In this document: positions 59,530 to 64,000 of the stretch, piece after piece
How positions within the stretch are numbered: the first letter of the stretch is position 1
Layout: each line of letters begins with the position of its first letter
Source: Flavobacterium sp. ZT3R18
GTDB lineage: Bacteria > Bacteroidota > Bacteroidia > Flavobacteriales > Flavobacteriaceae
Length of the DNA stretch: 64,000 nucleotides
Direction: 5' to 3'
Assembly (NCBI RefSeq): GCF_007097385.1
Contig: NZ_VJZS01000009.1
Coordinates: 62,001-126,000, forward strand
Program-made: the position numbers and the translations under genes
Notes under the pieces: generated by a model
Database searches by the model: none
Told to the model about the DNA's origin: nothing
Seen by the model: the letters and a program-made list of their open reading frames with translations, nothing else

Positions 59530-61620
59530 ATGCAAAGTTTTAGAACCGAAATAGAAGACCCGATTGTCCAAAAAGAGATTATCGATTTAGAGAAAAAGAT
59601 TCATTCATTCCGTAGCGGACAAATTGACGATGAGCGTTTTCGTAGTCTTCGTTTGGCACGTGGTATTTATGGTCAACGTCAGGAAGGTGTGCAAATGATT
59701 CGTATTAAATTGCCTTACGGAAAAGTGACTAGCGAGCAATTGAAAAGAATTACCGACGTATCTGATAAATATTCTACAGGACGTTTGCACATCACAACCC
59801 GTCAGGATATTCAAATTCACTATGTGAGTTTAGATAGAACGCCTGAACTTTGGTCAGAATTAGCCAAAGACGATATCACTTTGAGAGAAGCTTGCGGAAA
59901 CACAGTGCGTAATATTACAGGAAGCGAATTAGCAGGTGTAGATGTAGACGAGCCTTTTGATGTATCGCCTTATGCACACGCTTTGTTTCAGTTTTTCTTG
60001 AGAAATCCGGTGTGTCAGGAAATGGGACGTAAATTCAAAATGTCATTTTCTTCTTCAGATAAAGATACGGCGTTGAGTTATTTACACGATTTAGGATTTA
60101 TTCCAAAAGTGGTAAATGGCGAAAGAGGTTTCAAAGTAATGCTTGGTGGCGGATTAGGATCTCAACCGAGTCACGCTGAATTGCTATCGGAGTTTATTCC
60201 GGTAAACCAAATTATCCCAACAACCGAAGGGGTTTTAAGAATCTTTGACCGTTATGGCGAAAGAGCCAAACGTTTGAAAGCACGTATGAAATTCTTAATC
60301 AAAGATTTGGGTAGAGACGAGTTTTTGCGATTGGTTGAGGAAGAGAAAAAAGCCTTGTCTTACCAAACGGTAGAAATCGACACTGCCGCTTTTGAAGGGG
60401 CAATTACTGAACCTTTATTAGCAGTACCATCGGTAACAATTGATGATGTTGCAGCTTTTGAAGCTTGGAAGAAATCGAATGTGATTCCACAAAAACAAGC
60501 AGGATATGTTGCTATTGGTATTAAAGTTCTTTTAGGAGATTTTTATACGGACAAAGCAAGATTATTAGCCGATTTGATTAAAAATTATGGTGCTAATGAA
60601 TTGCGTTTTTCATTAAGACAAAATATCGTTTTACGTAATATTAAAGAAGAAAATCTAGCGTTCTTTTACCAAGAATTAGCCAAATTGGATTTTGTTGCTT
60701 TAGGTTATGATACTATCGGGGATATCACGGCTTGTCCGGGTACAGATACTTGTAATTTAGGAATCGCAAGTAGTACAGGTATTGCGGATGAATTAGAAAG
60801 AGTATTAAAAACAGAATATCCACAATACAGCAATAATCAAGAAATCACGATTAAAATCAGTGGTTGTATGAATGCTTGTGGACAACACAATATGGCTGAA
60901 ATAGGTTTTCAAGGAATGTCTATTAATGCTGGAAAACTGGTAGCTCCAGCACTTCAAGTATTGTTAGGTGGAGGGAATTTAGGAAATGGCGAAGGTCGTT
61001 TTTCGGATAAAGTAATCAAAATTCCAAGTCGTAGAGGACCAGATGCTTTGCGTTACATCTTAAATGATTTTGATGCGAATGGTAACGGATTATCTTTCTT
61101 AAATTATTACGATGCCAAAGGAGAGAAATACTTCTATGAGTTCTTGAAACCATTAGCCGATGTAACTAATTTGACCGAAGCTGATTTTGTAGATTGGGGA
61201 AATGCCGATAACTACGTAAAAGCAGTTGGAGTTGGAGAATGTGCGGGTGTTGTAATTGACTTAGTGGCGACTTTAATTTTTGAAGCCAAAGACAAATTAA
61301 CGTTTGCTCAAGAAGCTTTTGAAGATAAAAAATGGGCTGATGCTATTTATTTAGCATACGCAGGTTTTGTAAATGGAGCCAAAGCATTATTATTGGCCGA
61401 AAACCAAAAAACGAATCACCATGCTGGAATTATCGATTTGTTTGATACCGTTTTCATCGAAAGCAAAAAAATTGAGTTGGATTCCCCTTTCAAAGATTTG
61501 GTGTATCAAATCAGAGCGAATGAGCCTTCAGAAGCGTTTGCACAAAAATACATTCAAGATGCAATAACTTTCTTCGGAAAAATAGAAGCATATAGAGCCA
61601 AAGATTTAGCTGATGCATAA
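59530..61620 (+). CDS. Ferredoxin-type sulfite reductase with C-terminal HEPN domain
   Basis: 696 residues. Reduces sulfite to sulfide with siroheme and [4Fe-4S]. Two ferredoxin-like and siroheme halves (RLARGIYGQRQEGVQMIRIK, HITTRQDIQIHYVSL; RFSLRQNIVLRNI) with cluster ligands C402 and C408 (CPGTDTC) and C446 and C450 (SGCMNACGQHN). After about residue 565 comes a helical domain (AGVVIDLVATLIFEAKDKL, KKWADAIYLAYAGFVNGAKA LLL) of HEPN type, not present in E. coli CysI or plant SiR. Siroheme genes follow directly, supporting the sulfite rather than nitrite role; nitrite reduction cannot be ruled out. Partner ferredoxin is presumably reduced by the FNR downstream. Confidence 0.92.
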   Translation: MQSFRTEIEDPIVQKEIIDLEKKIHSFRSGQIDDERFRSLRLARGIYGQRQEGVQMIRIKLPYGKVTSEQLKRITDVSDKYSTGRLHITTRQDIQIHYVSLDRTPELWSELAKDDITLREACGNTVRNITGSELAGVDVDEPFDVSPYAHALFQFFLRNPVCQEMGRKFKMSFSSSDKDTALSYLHDLGFIPKVVNGERGFKVMLGGGLGSQPSHAELLSEFIPVNQIIPTTEGVLRIFDRYGERAKRLKARMKFLIKDLGRDEFLRLVEEEKKALSYQTVEIDTAAFEGAITEPLLAVPSVTIDDVAAFEAWKKSNVIPQKQAGYVAIGIKVLLGDFYTDKARLLADLIKNYGANELRFSLRQNIVLRNIKEENLAFFYQELAKLDFVALGYDTIGDITACPGTDTCNLGIASSTGIADELERVLKTEYPQYSNNQEITIKISGCMNACGQHNMAEIGFQGMSINAGKLVAPALQVLLGGGNLGNGEGRFSDKVIKIPSRRGPDALRYILNDFDANGNGLSFLNYYDAKGEKYFYEFLKPLADVTNLTEADFVDWGNADNYVKAVGVGECAGVVIDLVATLIFEAKDKLTFAQEAFEDKKWADAIYLAYAGFVNGAKALLLAENQKTNHHAGIIDLFDTVFIESKKIELDSPFKDLVYQIRANEPSEAFAQKYIQDAITFFGKIEAYRAKDLADA

Positions 61621-62392
61621 AAAAATGATAGAACCCAAAGTAACTTTAGTAGGCGCAGGCCCTGGCGATCCAGACTTGCTTACGCTGAAAGGTGTTAAAG
61701 CACTTGCTGAAGCGAATGTGGTTTTGTATGATGCCTTGGCCAATGAGGAAATAATGAATCACGCCCCTCAAGATGCCATAAAAATATTTGTGGGGAAAAG
61801 AATCGGAAGTCATGAATATTCGCAAGATCAAATCAATCAGTTGATTGTCGATAATGCGCTTACGTATGGACATGTGGTTCGGTTAAAAGGAGGAGATCCA
61901 TTTATTTTTGGAAGAGGAAGTGAAGAAATAGAGTACGTAGAAAGTTTTGGAATCCCTACATTTGTAGTACCCGGAATTTCATCGGCCATTGCAGTTCCCG
62001 CTTATCAAGGAATTTCATTGACCAAAAGAGGAACTTCCGAAAGTTTTTGGGTAATCACAGGGACCACTTCCGACAGGAATTTGTCTAATGATATCGCTCT
62101 CGCAGCACAATCGTCGGCAACTGTTGTAATTTTGATGGGAATGAGTAAACTATCACAAATTGTTACTTTATTTCAAAAAGAATCCAAAGGAGAAACTCCC
62201 ATTGCGATTATTCAGAATGGAACAACACCAAACGAAAAAATAGGTGTGGGAACAATTGATACGATCCAAGGAGTAGTTGCCGAAAACAAATTGAGTTCGC
62301 CAGCAATTATTGTAATTGGGGAAGTGGTCAAAGAAAGCAATAAATTAAAAGGATTTTACGAAGAGTTTGTATCGAAAGAAATCATTTCATAA
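61613..62392 (+). CDS. cobA: Uroporphyrinogen-III C-methyltransferase
   Basis: SAM-dependent double methylation of uroporphyrinogen III to precorrin-2, first step to siroheme. 259 residues: KVTLVGAGPGDPDLLTLKGV KAL, VLYDALANEEI, GHVVRLKGGDPFIFGRGSEE, PGISSAIAVPAYQGISLTKR. The ATG at 61613 overlaps the reductase stop by 8 bp; ATG 61625 is an equally good start giving 255 residues. Overlap implies translational coupling. Confidence 0.96.
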   Translation: MHKKMIEPKVTLVGAGPGDPDLLTLKGVKALAEANVVLYDALANEEIMNHAPQDAIKIFVGKRIGSHEYSQDQINQLIVDNALTYGHVVRLKGGDPFIFGRGSEEIEYVESFGIPTFVVPGISSAIAVPAYQGISLTKRGTSESFWVITGTTSDRNLSNDIALAAQSSATVVILMGMSKLSQIVTLFQKESKGETPIAIIQNGTTPNEKIGVGTIDTIQGVVAENKLSSPAIIVIGEVVKESNKLKGFYEEFVSKEIIS

Positions 62393-62476
62393 AGCAATAA
62401 AACGCCATAAGAGCGATAATTAATTGTAGCTTTGATAGCTCGGGAAGATTTTAATTAAGAAAATAAAGGAACAACA

Positions 62477-63052
62477 ATGGAAAGAAACGAATTATATCCC
62501 ATTTTTTTAAAACTGCATAACATCAATGTACTTATTGTAGGTGGTGGAAATGTAGGCTTAGAAAAGTTGTCGTTCATGTTGAAATCCAGTCCCAACGCCA
62601 ATGTTGAGGTAGTGGCGCCAAAGTTCTTACCCGAATTGGAAGCATTAGTCGAAAAACATCCTTCGGTAAAATTGACCCAAGCGAAGTTCAAGAAAAAAAT
62701 GCTGAAGAAGCGCAGTATGGTTATTGCCTGTACCGATGATTTGAAAGTAAACAAACGGGTTTATGATTTGTCTCGAAAAAGATATCTCATTTGCAATATT
62801 GCCGACACACCCGATTTATGTGATTATTATTTGGGCGGAATTGTAACCAAAGGAAACGTGAAAATAGCAATTTCGACTAACGGAAAATCGCCAACAACAG
62901 CCAAAAGATTGCGTGAGTTTTTTGAAGAAGTAATTCCGGAGGACATCCATGAAATGGTTGGGAGTTTGAATGAATACCGAAAGACTTTAAAAGGGAATTT
63001 CGAAGAAAAAGTCCAAAAGATGAATGAAATTACAGAGGGATTAAAGAAGTAA
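62477..63052 (+). CDS. Precorrin-2 dehydrogenase/sirohydrochlorin ferrochelatase (CysG N-domain, Met8-like)
   Basis: 191 residues: Rossmann NAD site LHNINVLIVGGGNVGLEKLS, then ICNIADTPDLCDYYLGGIVTKGN and ISTNGKSPTTAKRLREFFEE VIPEDIHEMV. Oxidises precorrin-2 and inserts iron to give siroheme, completing the pathway with CobA for the sulfite reductase upstream. Stand-alone equivalent of the N-terminal half of E. coli CysG. Same strand, 84 bp after cobA. Confidence 0.95.
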   Translation: MERNELYPIFLKLHNINVLIVGGGNVGLEKLSFMLKSSPNANVEVVAPKFLPELEALVEKHPSVKLTQAKFKKKMLKKRSMVIACTDDLKVNKRVYDLSRKRYLICNIADTPDLCDYYLGGIVTKGNVKIAISTNGKSPTTAKRLREFFEEVIPEDIHEMVGSLNEYRKTLKGNFEEKVQKMNEITEGLKK

Positions 63053-63229
63053 GCAGATTTCAGAAGGCAGAAATTAGAATAAAGAGAATAGAATAAAGAG
63101 AATTGTACGAATGGAAACTTTTCCTTCGGAGAAGAGAAAAAACAGTAAGTGATAATTATCATTTTAACTAACAAAATTCATTCGTTCATTTGCATACGAA
63201 TTTTAGCATAATTAATAAAGAATAAAAAA

Positions 63230-64000
63230 ATGGTTAAAACAGACATACTTATAATAGGAGCAGGACCAACAGGTTTATTTGCAGTTTTTGAAGCGGGATT
63301 ATTAAAATTAAAATGTCATATTCTAGATGCTTTACCACAACCGGGAGGACAATTATCTGAGCTGTATCCAAAGAAGCCTATCTATGATATTCCTGGGTTC
63401 CCAGAAGTATTAGCAGGAGATTTGGTCGATAATTTAATGGAGCAAATCAAGCAATTCGAACCAGGTTTTACCCTTGGCGAACGTGCAGAAACTATAGAGA
63501 AACAAGAAGACGGAAGCTTTATTGTAACGTCTAATAAAGGAAAGAAATTCCACGCTTCTGTTGTTGCAATTGCTGGAGGTTTAGGAAGTTTTGAACCAAG
63601 AAAACCTTTAATTGAAGACATCGAGTTTTACGAAGATAAAGGAGTGAAATACTTTATCAAAAACCCAGAAAAATTCAGAGACAAAAGAGTTGTGATTTCT
63701 GGAGGTGGAGATTCAGCTTTAGACTGGAGTATTTTCTTGTCGAACATTGCTTCTGAGGTAACTTTGATTCATCGTAGAAACGAGTTTAGAGGAGCATTAG
63801 ATTCTGTAGAAAAAGTACAAGAATTAAAAAATTCAGGTAAAATCAAAATGATTACTCCAGGTGAAGTAATAGGTTTAAATGGAGCGGAGCATTTAGAATC
63901 TGTAGATGTTGAAGAAGATGGTGCACACCAAAACATCAAATGCGATTATTTTATTCCACTTTTTGGTCTAACACCAAAATTAGGTCCTATTGCACACTGG
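63230..64000 (+). CDS. Ferredoxin-NADP reductase, TrxR-like type, cut by right edge
   Basis: 257 residues visible, open at the window end (expected ~350). FAD site MVKTDILIIGAGPTGLFAVFE, QPGGQLSELYPKKPIYDIPG, NADPH site VVISGGGDSALDWSIFLSN, and LIHRRNEFRGAL. No CxxC redox pair where thioredoxin reductase has it, matching YumC-type ferredoxin-NADP reductases. It probably supplies electrons through ferredoxin to the sulfite and APS reductases encoded upstream. It lies 177 bp after the siroheme gene and its start, MVKTD, is preceded by an A-rich leader. Confidence 0.93.
   Translation, partial: MVKTDILIIGAGPTGLFAVFEAGLLKLKCHILDALPQPGGQLSELYPKKPIYDIPGFPEVLAGDLVDNLMEQIKQFEPGFTLGERAETIEKQEDGSFIVTSNKGKKFHASVVAIAGGLGSFEPRKPLIEDIEFYEDKGVKYFIKNPEKFRDKRVVISGGGDSALDWSIFLSNIASEVTLIHRRNEFRGALDSVEKVQELKNSGKIKMITPGEVIGLNGAEHLESVDVEEDGAHQNIKCDYFIPLFGLTPKLGPIAHW

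Overview
The window looks like a chromosomal segment of a Flavobacteriaceae bacterium, most likely Flavobacterium. The DNA is AT-rich, start codons lack Shine-Dalgarno sequences, promoters follow the Bacteroidota pattern TTG-N(18-22)-TAnnTTTG, and family-specific genes are present (PorT of the type IX secretion system, a lipoprotein TamL, DUF5686, a HEPN-fused sulfite reductase). No rRNA, tRNA, CRISPR array, prophage or intact insertion sequence was seen. Functional calls come from reading motifs and recalling families; no database search was possible.

Layout. 0-24.8 kb is a housekeeping region: purH (cut by the left edge), an orphan MacB-type permease, a UPF0303 gene broken by an amber codon, accD, fbaA, tamL, an rRNA/tRNA methyltransferase, porT, ubiE, folA, thyA, a bifunctional nuclease, etfBA, pdhB, a DUF5686 outer-membrane protein, an AlkA-type glycosylase, ppa and hppA. 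A higBA toxin-antitoxin pair and a TPR/HTH regulator follow (24.8-27.8 kb). 28.4-40.6 kb is an accessory island of secreted proteins, lipoproteins and membrane proteins of unknown function, including a 1078-residue protein with an internal duplication and a lipoprotein gene frameshifted in its signal peptide. 40.6-44.4 kb holds a deoxynucleoside kinase, an M28 peptidase and metK.

44.6-53 kb is a methionine region: two short leader ORFs each followed by a terminator (the second ending in a Met/Cys run), a 58-codon remnant of metY, a SAM-I riboswitch before metX, thrA, an OsmC gene whose 5' end is duplicated around a LysE exporter gene, and metZ. With metY apparently deleted, metX and metZ would make homocysteine from O-acetylhomoserine and sulfide. 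53-55.4 kb is a small accessory stretch (racemase, Uma2 nuclease, hydrolase). 55.4-64 kb is an assimilatory sulfate reduction cluster: Rrf2 regulator, cysH, cysD, cysN, sulfite reductase, and two siroheme genes (cobA and a Met8-like dehydrogenase/ferrochelatase), then a ferredoxin-NADP reductase cut by the right edge. It supplies the sulfide used by the methionine genes next to it.

Intergenic DNA is rich in inverted-repeat elements of several families. The most interesting points are the Met/Cys leader upstream of the collapsed metY, the structured element at 47.44-47.57 kb, the duplicated osmC 5' end around lysE, the Cys/Met-rich tail on HppA, and two genes disrupted exactly within or after their signal peptides.
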